Assembly (NCBI GenBank): GCA_964369165.1
Contig: CAYJFE010000021.1
Span: 1-31,956 of the forward strand
Direction: 5' to 3'
Source: CAYJAZ01 sp964369165
GTDB lineage: Bacteria; Desulfobacterota; Desulfovibrionia; Desulfovibrionales; Desulfovibrionaceae
Length of the DNA stretch: 31,956 nucleotides
Part shown: positions 7,336 through 16,292 of the stretch, piece by piece
Position numbering within the stretch: position 1 is the first letter of the stretch
How the letters are laid out: the number at the start of each line of letters is the position of its first letter
Position numbers and translations under genes: made by a program
The notes under the pieces: generated by a model
What the model saw: the letters and a program-made list of their open reading frames with translations, nothing else
Database searches by the model: none
What the model was told of the DNA's origin: nothing

Positions 7336-7373
7336 ATAACCCAGTCAATTTTATATTAACTGGGTTATTTTTC
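7336..7373 (+). terminator. Intrinsic terminator after rpsU
   Basis: A perfect 10-bp stem (7336-7345 ATAACCCAGT with 7359-7368) is followed at once by TTTTTC. It sits 34 bases after the rpsU stop and would let S21 be made in excess of the downstream mutS2-dnaG-rpoD message. A smaller ATAAC-CTC-GTTAT hairpin lies just before it (7306-7318). Confidence 0.8.
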
Positions 7374-7420
7374 TTTTCTCTCTCACTCTCACTTTTAAAT
7401 GCATTATTGAGTAGGCCACT

Positions 7421-9787
7421 ATGCAACGTACATTAAAAGCCCTTGAATTTGATAAGGTACTAGAAAAATTTTCTCAATATTGTGTTTCGCAGTCAGCTAA
7501 AGAAAAAGCTCTCAATCTTCTCCCCTACCTCACACCTTATGGCGATGAAGTAAACTCTCTTAAATTTCAGCAAAACCTCTTTTATGAAGCAAAAGCATGG
7601 CTTTCTGAAACAAATTATCAGCTAAAATCTTTTCCTGAATTAGACGGTATTCTCACCTATCTTAATGGCTCACATCCTTTTTTAGATGCTGACGCTTTTT
7701 GGGCGATTAAAGAAACTTTAATTCAGTTAAAAAATCTTCTCGACAAAATTTTAGAATTTGATGAACGCTATTCACTCCTTGCACACTACACTCAATTACG
7801 CGAATTTCCACAAGAAATATTTGAAGAACTCACACGCTGCATAGGCGATAATGCCACTATTAAAGATACTGCTTCGCCAAAACTTCTTCTTATAAGAAAT
7901 GAATTAAAAGGACATAATCAAAATTGCATGAAAAGAGTGAAGGAAGCAGTGAGCGAATATAATATTCTCCACTACTTACAAGACGATTACATCACTCTTG
8001 ATTCCGACAGATACGTCCTTCCACTTAAAGCAAATTTCAAAGGTCGCTTGCAAGGTATCATTCACCACTATTCAAATACAGGCGAAACCGTTTTTTTCGA
8101 ACCCCTCTTTTTGGTAGAAATAAATAACCGCATTCAAGAGCTCAAGCAAGAAGAAAGAGAAGAAGAACGTATAATATTACAGCGTCTTACTTCAAGCATT
8201 CTTGATGAAGCAGGCAAATTGAACCAAGCATGGCAACTTCTCCTTGATCTAGATATCTTATTAGCAAAACTAAGTCTAGCCGCTGATTATCACGGCCATT
8301 GCCTCTCTATGGAAGAAAATGCGCCTTTCAACCTTTCTGAATCAAAGCACCCACTTTTAGCTCTCGAAGCATTGACAAATAAAAAATTAGAAGTGCGCCC
8401 GCTTGATATACAATTCAATACAAATCAGTCAGTTATGATTATAAGTGGCGGTAATGCTGGCGGTAAGACAGTGTGCCTAAAAACTGCTGGCCTTATAGTA
8501 TTAATGACATTAGCTGGTCTTCCTGTGCCACTCAAGCAAAGATCTACCTTGCCGATTATTGAAAAAATTCACGCATTTATTGGTGATGAGCAAAGCCTTG
8601 ACGATCATGTTTCCACCTTCACAGGGCAGATACGCCACCTTTCAAGAGCTTGGGAAGAACTTGATTCCAAGACTCTAATTTTACTCGATGAATTTGGTGC
8701 AGGTACTGATCCAGCCCAAGGCGCTGCTCTTGCTCAGGCTGTGATCGACGGCATACTTGAGAAAAATTCCTATGCTTTTGCCGCTACGCACTTCCCCGCA
8801 CTTAAAACTTATGCGCTCTCACATCAAAATGTTCGTGCGGCTTCCATGCTTTTTGACAATAAAAATAAAAAACCTTTATTTACAATAGTATACGACCAAG
8901 TCGGCGCAAGTATAGCTCTTGATGTTGCGCGTGAGCATGGCCTTCCTGAAAGCATTTTGAAAAAGGCTGAACAATATTTATTGCTAGACGGTGAAGACAT
9001 GACAAAGATTGTCGACACCTTGAACGCACTCGCTGTAGAGCGTGAAAAAGAATTAGTAGAGCTCAAAAAACAGCAAGAAAAAACAGAGAAAAAGAAGCTT
9101 GATCTTCAAGAAAGATTTGAAAAAGAAAGAAAGAAATTAAACGAAGAAGTTCGCGCACTTTCAAAAGAACTTATGCTTGCATGGAAGGAAGGCAAATCAA
9201 CTGCAAAGCAAGCTATGAAAGAAATGGCAAAACTTCGAGCTGATTTACAGCCACTTGAACTTGAAGAAAAACAAGAACTTAGTAAAGATGATATAGAAAG
9301 CAATTTCAAAATCCTTAAAGAAAGATCTAAAAACAAAGAAGAAGTCGTCTATATTCCTTGGGATAAAAAAGCTCAAGTTTTTGAAATTGATGAAAAAAAC
9401 AAAAAAGCAAAAATCGATATCAACGGCGTATCGCTTTGGGCAAGCATTCAAGATCTATCTTTAGACAAAGAAAAAAAATCTTCAAAAAAATCATCTGTTA
9501 AATCAGATAGTTCAACCAACAAACCAAAAGAAAAAGAAGAATTAACTCGTCAGCGTCTTGACATTCGTGGAAAACGTGCTGACATTGCTATTATCGAACT
9601 AGAATCCTATCTTGACAAGGCGCTTTTAAATTCTACGGATATAGTCGAAATTGTTCACGGAAAAGGAACTGGTGCATTGAGAAAATCAGTGCATGATTTC
9701 TTGCGCACATCGCCTATCATTACTCACTTTGAGCGCGCGAATGAAGATCAAGGTGGTGATGGACTGACCTTGGCCTATCTCAAGTAA
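7421..9787 (+). CDS. mutS2: MutS2 family ATPase/endonuclease with Smr domain
   Basis: MutS2 proteins bind branched DNA or collided ribosomes. They act in suppressing recombination or in ribosome rescue rather than in mismatch repair. This one has 788 residues, the usual length. After the core/clamp helices, the ATPase shows Walker A GGNAGGKT (343-350), a signature/ST region, Walker B LILLDEFGAGTD (419-430) and the H-loop TH (456-457). A long charged helical linker (about 520-640) and a Lys/Ser-rich spacer (about 680-708) lead to the C-terminal Smr nuclease domain with LDIRG (713-717) and HGKGTG (746-751). The usual Pro in Walker A (GPNxGGKT) is Gly here. The start codon ATG 7421 has only a weak Shine-Dalgarno. 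It lies upstream of dnaG with a 29-base gap and is probably cotranscribed. Confidence 0.93.
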   Translation: MQRTLKALEFDKVLEKFSQYCVSQSAKEKALNLLPYLTPYGDEVNSLKFQQNLFYEAKAWLSETNYQLKSFPELDGILTYLNGSHPFLDADAFWAIKETLIQLKNLLDKILEFDERYSLLAHYTQLREFPQEIFEELTRCIGDNATIKDTASPKLLLIRNELKGHNQNCMKRVKEAVSEYNILHYLQDDYITLDSDRYVLPLKANFKGRLQGIIHHYSNTGETVFFEPLFLVEINNRIQELKQEEREEERIILQRLTSSILDEAGKLNQAWQLLLDLDILLAKLSLAADYHGHCLSMEENAPFNLSESKHPLLALEALTNKKLEVRPLDIQFNTNQSVMIISGGNAGGKTVCLKTAGLIVLMTLAGLPVPLKQRSTLPIIEKIHAFIGDEQSLDDHVSTFTGQIRHLSRAWEELDSKTLILLDEFGAGTDPAQGAALAQAVIDGILEKNSYAFAATHFPALKTYALSHQNVRAASMLFDNKNKKPLFTIVYDQVGASIALDVAREHGLPESILKKAEQYLLLDGEDMTKIVDTLNALAVEREKELVELKKQQEKTEKKKLDLQERFEKERKKLNEEVRALSKELMLAWKEGKSTAKQAMKEMAKLRADLQPLELEEKQELSKDDIESNFKILKERSKNKEEVVYIPWDKKAQVFEIDEKNKKAKIDINGVSLWASIQDLSLDKEKKSSKKSSVKSDSSTNKPKEKEELTRQRLDIRGKRADIAIIELESYLDKALLNSTDIVEIVHGKGTGALRKSVHDFLRTSPIITHFERANEDQGGDGLTLAYLK

Positions 9788-9816
9788 TAATTAATTTAAG
9801 ATTGCAAGAGTGTGTA

Positions 9817-11697
9817 ATGAAGGGAAATGAAGCCATACAAGCCATAAAAGCTCGTATCAATATAGCAGACTATGTACGCCGCTATATTGACTTGCGCACT
9901 ATTGGACCAAGACTTATGGCGCCCTGCCCTTTTCACCAAGAAACAAAGCCTTCCTTTAGTGTTAATGAAGATTTAGGATCATTTTATTGCTTTGGTTGCC
10001 AAGCTGCTGGCGATATTTTTGAATTTTCCATGCGCATAAATGGCTATGATTTTAGAGAAGCACTTGAAAATTTTGCTGAAGAATTAGGCATTTCTCTTAC
10101 TCAAGGCAAACCAACTCAAGAAGATAGAAAAAGAGCTCAAGAAAGAAATCAAAAAAAATCAGCAATTAAGATTCATCAACTTGCAGCAAAACACTTCAAT
10201 ACTAATCTCAAAAGAAAAGAAGCGCAAGCTTGTAACAGCTATATTCAAGCGCGTGGATTATCAAAAGAAATCCTTGAGCAATTTTCACTTGGCTATTCTC
10301 TTGATGCTTGGCAAGATCTTTCGATGCAAATTTCAAAATCAAGCTATAGCGAAGAAGATGGCATTGTGAGCGGAATGCTTTCAAAAGGCAAATCAGGAAG
10401 AGCATACGATAGATTTCGTGATAGGCTCATGTTTCCTATTTATTCGCTCACAGGGCAAGTTGTTGCCTTTGGCGGACGTATAATTCCAGACGAATTTAAA
10501 ACACTTGATCCAGCCAAAGCCGCAGAAGCTGAAAAAAGAGAAGAGGCAAAATATATAAATTCCTCCGACACTCTTATCTATAAAAAAGGCGAGCACCTCT
10601 ACGGCCTCTACCAAGCAAGAAAAGCTATGAGTTTGAAGCACTTAGCTCTTCTAACTGAAGGTTATATGGATGTTTTGACTTTGCATCAATTCGGCTTTGA
10701 TAATGCCATTGGTGTATTAGGAACTGCCCTCACAGAAACACAAGTCAAAAGAATTTCAGGCTTTTGCAATAAAGTTGAACTTCTTTTTGATGGCGACAGA
10801 GCAGGCAGGCAAGCGGCCTTTCGATCAGCGCAAATGCTTCTTATCAGCGGACTAGAATGTAATGTAGTTCTCTTTCCTGAAAAAGAAGATATAGACAGCC
10901 TCCTTCGTCAAGAAGATGGATTAAACCATTTTGCAAGTCTAAGAAACAAAGCCGAAGAAGGTTTACAATATTTAATTCGCACCAAGAGAAATCAATCTTT
11001 ACTTGAGGCGATAACATGGGCTAAGGAATTTTTGCAAGCTGTGCAAGTCCCTGAAATTATATCTCGTTATGCAAGCACTATAGCAAACGAACTTGGAATT
11101 GACGAAGCCGAAATTCGTCATCAGGTAGCACTAAAAGCAAGGCAAAACAAAAACTCTCAAAAACCCAATAATGGCTCTAGTAGCGCTTATTCGCAAGCAA
11201 ATTCTGCCCCCGCTTATAATTCTAATTCTGGACATACAGGGCAAAATAAAGCGATAAGTAGAAGCGTAAATAGTCATCAGGCAAAAGATTTGCAAAGAGA
11301 TAGATTGATACTCACCTTTAGTGTGCGCTATCCAAAATCTATTGCAAAACTTCAAGAACTTGGAGCAGATATGATATTAAAATCTAATTTTGCTCGCCAT
11401 TATTTTGAAGTGCTCAGCGCAACTCCACCTGATTCTGTTTTTAACATTTTAAATTCAGAGCAAAAAAAATTCTGGATTATGTCAAAAGAAGGCGATGCTC
11501 CTCCTTGTAATGATGAAGAGGGCGAATTTTTTGCCATAAAAAAACTTGTTCAAGAATATATGCAACAAGTCCAGAAAAAGTCTGTCCAAGCCGCGCTAAG
11601 ACAGGGGAAACCATCATTAGAAACCCAAAAAGAATACCTTACAGCACTTTGGGAAGAAGTAAACGCCCCGCTTGTCACGCAAAAGCTTGAAGAATAG
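9817..11697 (+). CDS. dnaG: DNA primase DnaG
   Basis: DnaG makes RNA primers at the replication fork and is recruited by DnaB. The 626-residue protein has the CHC2 zinc finger with C37, H40, C58 and C61. The TOPRIM catalytic core shows EGYMD (281-285) and LFDGDRAG (323-330, with the metal-binding Asp pair), followed by EDIDSLL. A Gln/Asn/Ser-rich disordered linker (about 443-490) leads to a helical C-terminal domain that would bind DnaB. The ATG at 9817 is chosen over an in-frame TTG at 9802 because AAGAG (9806-9810) is well placed for it and the homologous N-terminus begins here. It lies between mutS2 and rpoD, the classic place for dnaG. Confidence 0.95.
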   Translation: MKGNEAIQAIKARINIADYVRRYIDLRTIGPRLMAPCPFHQETKPSFSVNEDLGSFYCFGCQAAGDIFEFSMRINGYDFREALENFAEELGISLTQGKPTQEDRKRAQERNQKKSAIKIHQLAAKHFNTNLKRKEAQACNSYIQARGLSKEILEQFSLGYSLDAWQDLSMQISKSSYSEEDGIVSGMLSKGKSGRAYDRFRDRLMFPIYSLTGQVVAFGGRIIPDEFKTLDPAKAAEAEKREEAKYINSSDTLIYKKGEHLYGLYQARKAMSLKHLALLTEGYMDVLTLHQFGFDNAIGVLGTALTETQVKRISGFCNKVELLFDGDRAGRQAAFRSAQMLLISGLECNVVLFPEKEDIDSLLRQEDGLNHFASLRNKAEEGLQYLIRTKRNQSLLEAITWAKEFLQAVQVPEIISRYASTIANELGIDEAEIRHQVALKARQNKNSQKPNNGSSSAYSQANSAPAYNSNSGHTGQNKAISRSVNSHQAKDLQRDRLILTFSVRYPKSIAKLQELGADMILKSNFARHYFEVLSATPPDSVFNILNSEQKKFWIMSKEGDAPPCNDEEGEFFAIKKLVQEYMQQVQKKSVQAALRQGKPSLETQKEYLTALWEEVNAPLVTQKLEE

Positions 11698-11748
11698 GCG
11701 AAGTATTGAATAGTTTGTAATATTGTAGAAAGTAATATTGATAAGAAG

Positions 11749-11777
11749 TTGAATTAATAACATAAACACTTTAATTT
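11749..11777 (+). promoter_or_regulatory. Possible promoter of rpoD
   Basis: -35-like TTGAAT (11749-11754), a 17-base spacer, and -10-like TAATTT (11772-11777), in the 101-base gap before rpoD. Both boxes deviate from consensus. The nonamer GTAATATTG occurs twice just upstream (11717-11725 and 11732-11740). Confidence 0.3.
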
Positions 11778-11798
11778 TCCAAGATCAGTGGGGGAAAA

Positions 11799-13613
11799 GT
11801 GAACGTCCATCTCAAAGAACAACCACAAATAAAGCAATTAATAGATAAAGGCAGAAGCGTTGGCTATCTTACCTTTGATGAAATCACAAAATCTTTGCCA
11901 CCAGAGTTGGCTACAGCCGAGTATGCAGAAGAAATTATTACTCTATTCGATCAAATGGATATTCCTATTGTTGACAACGAAAAAGAAGGAAAAAGCATTT
12001 TAGCGAATGTGAGTGAAACTGAAATCACCACCGAAATCACACTTGATATTGATATGGAATTGATGGACGATGAAGACGTTATCGAGCCTAATGAAACTGT
12101 ACCTGAAGAAACTGCTGATTTTGTTGCAAAAAACACTGATCCCGTGCGTATGTATTTGCGCGAAATGGGTGCAGTACCGCTTCTTGATCGTGACGGCGAA
12201 GTGCATATAGCTAAAAAAATTGAAAATGGCGAGCAAGATGTTCTTTTCGCGCTTATCGAAGTTCCTGTCGCTGTTGAAGAAATTATCAATGTTGGCGATG
12301 ATTTAAAGCTTAATCGCATCAAACTCAAAGATGTTGTAAAAACTATTGAAGAAGACGATCCTAGCGAAGATGAAATCAGCCAACGCACAAGAGTTATCAA
12401 TCTTCTTGAAGACATTCGTCAACTGTATAAAAAGAAAAAGAAAATCTACACAAAATTAAACTCTTGTAACACTTTAGACAAAAGAGTTTCTCATATTCAA
12501 AAAGAAATTATCCTTTATAAAGATGAAGTAGTTACTCGACTTTTAGAAATTAAGCTTGAAAAAACGCTTATCGACAGAATTGTAGAAACCATTGAAGATT
12601 ATGTACGCCAAATGCACAATTGTCGCCGTGATTTGAACGCATACATTGAGGCAACGGGTAAAAGTCAGGCAGAAGTCGAAGAACTTTTTAGACAGATTGA
12701 CGCTAAAGAAGTTGCCCCAAAGCTTGCCTCGCAAGCCCTTGGTTTCAGCATCGATGAGTTTTTCTCCTATAAAGAAATGATTACTGGTAAGATTGAAATT
12801 CTTGCACGCCTTGAGGAAAAATGTTCGCATTCTGTTGAAGATTTAGAAGAAATTGTGTGGCGAGTGAAACGCGCTTCGGTTTCTGCTATGCGAGCTAAGC
12901 AAGAATTGATTCGTTCAAACCTTCGTTTGGTTGTTTCCATTGCAAAAAAATATACAAACCGTGGTTTGCAATTCCTTGATTTAATTCAAGAAGGTAATAT
13001 CGGCTTGATGAAAGCTGTGGATAAATTTGAATACCAACGTGGTTATAAATTTTCTACTTATGCGACATGGTGGATTCGTCAAGCCATCACAAGAGCCATT
13101 GCCGATCAAGCAAGAACCATTCGTATTCCTGTGCATATGATTGAAACTATTAACAAATTGATCAGAACTTCACGTTATCTTGTGCAAGAACTTGGTCGTG
13201 ATCCAACCCCTGAAGAAATTGCAGAACGCATGGATTATCCTGTTGATAAAGTTAAGAAAGTTTTGAAAATTGCGAAAGAACCTATTTCTCTTGAAACGCC
13301 TATTGGCGATGAAGAAGATTCATCACTTGGCGACTTTATCGAAGATAAAAAAGCGGCGGCTCCTGCTGAAGAAGTTGTAAATTCAAAGCTTTCAGAGCAA
13401 ATTGCGTCTGTTCTTGCTGATCTCACACCGCGTGAAGAGCAAGTTTTGCGTAAGCGTTTTGGCATTGGTGAGAAATCAGACCACACCCTTGAAGAAGTGG
13501 GCAAACTTTTCAACGTAACTCGTGAACGTATCAGGCAAATTGAGGCAAAAGCTTTAAGAAAATTGCGTCACCCTGTTCGTAGCCAGGCTTTGAAATCATA
13601 CCATGACAATTAA
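11799..13613 (+). CDS. rpoD: Primary RNA polymerase sigma factor RpoD (sigma-70)
   Basis: This is the housekeeping sigma factor, 604 residues. An N-terminal acidic region 1.1 covers about 1-110. Region 1.2 is at about 114-145 (DPVRMYLREMG). A non-conserved helical insert covers about 150-350. Region 2 is at about 366-436, including the -10 recognition helix YATWWIRQAITRAIAD (421-436). Region 3 follows, and region 4.2 has the -35 recognition helix-turn-helix around VGKLFNVTRERIRQIEAKAL (566-585). The start is GTG 11799 after a G-rich Shine-Dalgarno (11790-11794) only four bases away. The gene ends inside the first codons of mnmG (11-base overlap). Confidence 0.97.
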   Translation: MNVHLKEQPQIKQLIDKGRSVGYLTFDEITKSLPPELATAEYAEEIITLFDQMDIPIVDNEKEGKSILANVSETEITTEITLDIDMELMDDEDVIEPNETVPEETADFVAKNTDPVRMYLREMGAVPLLDRDGEVHIAKKIENGEQDVLFALIEVPVAVEEIINVGDDLKLNRIKLKDVVKTIEEDDPSEDEISQRTRVINLLEDIRQLYKKKKKIYTKLNSCNTLDKRVSHIQKEIILYKDEVVTRLLEIKLEKTLIDRIVETIEDYVRQMHNCRRDLNAYIEATGKSQAEVEELFRQIDAKEVAPKLASQALGFSIDEFFSYKEMITGKIEILARLEEKCSHSVEDLEEIVWRVKRASVSAMRAKQELIRSNLRLVVSIAKKYTNRGLQFLDLIQEGNIGLMKAVDKFEYQRGYKFSTYATWWIRQAITRAIADQARTIRIPVHMIETINKLIRTSRYLVQELGRDPTPEEIAERMDYPVDKVKKVLKIAKEPISLETPIGDEEDSSLGDFIEDKKAAAPAEEVVNSKLSEQIASVLADLTPREEQVLRKRFGIGEKSDHTLEEVGKLFNVTRERIRQIEAKALRKLRHPVRSQALKSYHDN

Positions 13614-15477
13614 GATTGAACATTTCGATTGTATTATAGTTGGCGGCGGTCATGCTGGCTGTGAAGCAGCAATGACCCTCGCTAAACTTGGACATAGAAC
13701 CTTACTTTTAAGCTCAAATCTCGATAGATTAGGGCATCTTTCGTGCAATCCTGCTATTGGCGGGCTTGCAAAAGGTCATCTTGTGCGCGAAATTGATGCT
13801 CTAGGTGGCTCTATGGGCAAGTGGGCGAATGAGGCTGGTATTCAATTTCGCATCTTGAACCAAAGCAAAGGTGCGGCTGTTCAGGGAACGAGAGCGCAGA
13901 TTGATAGAAGAAAATATCTGCAAGTTGTGCAAGATAGCCTTTTTACGCAAGAAAATCTCTTTATTTGGCAAGACACAGCTGACGAAATTCTAGAAGAAAA
14001 TAAACAAGTTATAGGGATACGCACAAAACTTGGCAGAATTTTTCATGCTCCACACATCATGCTCACTACAGGCACTTTTTTGCGTGGCCTTATCCATATT
14101 GGCCTTGAGCATCAAGAAGGTGGTAGACTTGGTGACGAATCTTCGCATAAACTTTCAGAATCTTTAGAAAAACTAGGTATTGAATTAGGCAGATTAAAAA
14201 CAGGCACAACGCCACGTATTTTAAAATCTAGCATTAATTTTGATATGTTAGAGTGTCAAGACTCCATGTATCCTTTGCCTTCCTTCTCTTACGATACAAG
14301 CAAGCAAAAAATGCCGCAAATTGCCTGCCATATCACTTGGACAAATGAAAAAACACATGAGATTATCCGCTCTGGAACTGACAGATCGCCTATGTTTACT
14401 GGCAAGATTGAAGGAACAGGCGCGCGTTATTGCCCTTCGATAGAAGACAAAGTACACCGCTTTCCAGAAAAATTGCGTCATCAAATTTTTATAGAGCCTG
14501 AGGGGGCAGATTGCCATGAATACTATATAAATGGCATTTCCACTTCCTTGCCGCTTGACATACAGATTGCATTGATTCACAGCATCAAAGGCCTTGAAAA
14601 TGCACATGTTTTGCGCCCAGGTTATGCCATTGAATACGACTATGCCGATCCTATCCAGCTTCATCATACCTTAGAATCTCGTAAGATTTCAGGCCTTTGG
14701 TTTGCAGGGCAAATCAATGGTACTTCTGGCTATGAAGAAGCCGCGGCTCAAGGGATGTGGGCGGCTTTGAATATAGATGCTGTTATTCATGCAAAAGAAG
14801 CATTTTTACCGCAAAGATCTGAATCTTATATGGCTGTTTTAGTTGATGATTTAGTAACTAAAGGAACGAAAGAACCCTTTAGAATGTTCACCTCGCGAGC
14901 TGAATATCGACTTTTGCTCCGCGAAAGTAATGCCGATTTCCGTCTCACAGATGAAGGCTATAAACGAGGCCTAGTGACTGAGGAACAATATAAATTATTC
15001 CAAGAAAAACAGGAAGATATACACAATCTTCACCAATATTTGAAGAAAAATAAAATCACTCCAAATGCTGAAACACGCATCTGGCTTGAAGGCCTTGAGG
15101 AAGCAATTCCAACAAAGGCGCTCACGCTCGCTGAACTTTTGAAAAGGCCAAATTTTAAAATAGAATGGCTTTATGAAAAACATCCAAAACTTTCTGAATA
15201 TTCTCAAGAGGTTACATCTGAAGTCTGCACAATAATAAAATACGAAGGCTATCTTGTGCGCCAAAAAGAACAGGTGCAAAAATCTCTTTCACGTGAAAAT
15301 GTTAAGCTTCCTGAAGATTTAGATTATCAAGAAATTTCTGGACTTACACGAGAAGTTATTGAAAAATTTATAAAATATAATCCCACAACTTTAGGCCAAG
15401 CTTCAAGAATTTCTGGTATTACCCCTGCCGCACTTGATTGTGTGGAAATTTACCTTAAGAAAATGCAACTTCTATAA
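13603..15477 (+). CDS. mnmG: tRNA U34 carboxymethylaminomethyl modification enzyme MnmG
   Basis: MnmG (GidA) is an FAD enzyme. With MnmE it installs the (carboxymethyl)aminomethyl group on the wobble uridine of tRNAs. The 624 residues begin with the FAD-binding loop VGGGHAGCEAA (13-23). The family signature CNPAIGGLAKGHLVREIDAL runs from residue 48 to 67, followed by the conserved GTRAQIDRRKY. A second signature (GQINGTSGYEEAAAQG) is near 370, and a helical C-terminal domain completes the protein. The length is standard for the long MnmG form, not the short TrmFO. The ATG lies within the end of rpoD, so translation of the two is probably coupled. MnmE is not in the window. Confidence 0.96.
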   Translation: MTIKIEHFDCIIVGGGHAGCEAAMTLAKLGHRTLLLSSNLDRLGHLSCNPAIGGLAKGHLVREIDALGGSMGKWANEAGIQFRILNQSKGAAVQGTRAQIDRRKYLQVVQDSLFTQENLFIWQDTADEILEENKQVIGIRTKLGRIFHAPHIMLTTGTFLRGLIHIGLEHQEGGRLGDESSHKLSESLEKLGIELGRLKTGTTPRILKSSINFDMLECQDSMYPLPSFSYDTSKQKMPQIACHITWTNEKTHEIIRSGTDRSPMFTGKIEGTGARYCPSIEDKVHRFPEKLRHQIFIEPEGADCHEYYINGISTSLPLDIQIALIHSIKGLENAHVLRPGYAIEYDYADPIQLHHTLESRKISGLWFAGQINGTSGYEEAAAQGMWAALNIDAVIHAKEAFLPQRSESYMAVLVDDLVTKGTKEPFRMFTSRAEYRLLLRESNADFRLTDEGYKRGLVTEEQYKLFQEKQEDIHNLHQYLKKNKITPNAETRIWLEGLEEAIPTKALTLAELLKRPNFKIEWLYEKHPKLSEYSQEVTSEVCTIIKYEGYLVRQKEQVQKSLSRENVKLPEDLDYQEISGLTREVIEKFIKYNPTTLGQASRISGITPAALDCVEIYLKKMQLL

Positions 15478-15506
15478 ACCTAGAAATATTACACAAAGGA
15501 CAATTT

Positions 15507-16208
15507 GTGAAAGCATTTAAGCAGCAAAAAAATGAAAAGCACGAAAATAGAAAAATAAGCAGCAAAGATTTTTTTCTATTTACCTTACTCTATTCTTTTG
15601 CTTGCGTGTCTTGGTATGTCATCTATGTGCAAGAATTTTTAGATTTTTGGTTCGCCATTGCCGCTTCAAATTGGATTTTAGGCACACTTTCTATGCAATA
15701 CTATGGCTTTCCTATCAAAAATGAAGATATGTCTATAAAATCAGTAGGCTATGGCATAGGTTTTGGGATTTTACTCTACATACTTTCTTATTTAGCCATT
15801 GAAATTATTGACTATATTCAAATAAGTACCGCTAGTTTAGAGCTAAGCTCTCTTCTTGACTTTAGCCTAGAAAAAGAAAAGCTCGCACGCTTGAGAAATT
15901 CTGCTCCTATTTGGCTTATATCTTTGGTTTTATTGCTTATTACTTCACCTTATGAAGAGCTTTTTTGGCGAGGCTATTTGCAAAATATTTTCAGCACAAA
16001 ATTTTCTCAAAGTGTGGGAATTTTTCTATCCACTCTCCTCTATGCAGCTATGCAAATCCCAACAGGCAGTCTTTTTCTTGTGCTTATAGCTTTATCTGCA
16101 GGTCTTTACTTTTCAACTATCTATCATTACACAAAAAATCTTTTGATTTGCATAATCTCACACGCTCTTTGGGCATATTGTGCCTTTATACTTATCCCAC
16201 TGATTTAA
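15507..16208 (+). CDS. CPBP-family intramembrane protein (CAAX protease-like)
   Basis: This 233-residue polytopic membrane protein belongs to the CPBP (CAAX protease and bacteriocin-processing, Abi) family. About five to six hydrophobic segments are visible. Motif 1 is intact: EELFWRG with E150, E151 and R155. Motif 2, normally F-x3-H, reads YAAMQ (179-183), so the metal-binding His is replaced by Gln183. The third-motif His is present (H219, SHALWA). Proteolytic activity is therefore uncertain. The start is GTG 15507 with AAAGGA six bases upstream. It follows mnmG by 29 bases and probably ends that operon. The substrate is not predictable; roles known for relatives include bacteriocin self-immunity and prenyl-protein processing. 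Confidence 0.75.
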   Translation: MKAFKQQKNEKHENRKISSKDFFLFTLLYSFACVSWYVIYVQEFLDFWFAIAASNWILGTLSMQYYGFPIKNEDMSIKSVGYGIGFGILLYILSYLAIEIIDYIQISTASLELSSLLDFSLEKEKLARLRNSAPIWLISLVLLLITSPYEELFWRGYLQNIFSTKFSQSVGIFLSTLLYAAMQIPTGSLFLVLIALSAGLYFSTIYHYTKNLLICIISHALWAYCAFILIPLI

Positions 16209-16209
16209 T

Positions 16210-16249
16210 AAAAAATAGAGCAACATCCGATTTATCAAAAGCTGCTCTA
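16210..16249 (-). terminator. Intrinsic terminator of the yedF unit (minus strand)
   Basis: On the minus strand a 7-bp stem TAGAGCA/TGCTCTA (16243-16249 with 16216-16222) and a 20-base loop are followed by six Us (16210-16215). It lies 44 bases beyond the stop of the C_GCAxxG_C_C gene and also separates it from the converging CPBP gene. Confidence 0.65.
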
Positions 16250-16292
16250 AAATCAATCGTGCTCATAAGCACTCTTATTAAAAGTTTAAATT

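Noticed and set aside
11951..12415. 154-codon minus-strand frame opposite rpoD
   Set aside because: It is Ser/Ile-rich low-complexity sequence made by the complement of acidic Glu/Asp codons in rpoD; no Shine-Dalgarno or family feature.
14248..14667. 139-codon minus-strand frame inside mnmG
   Set aside because: mnmG is unmistakable on the other strand; the translated product shows no domain and no start signals.
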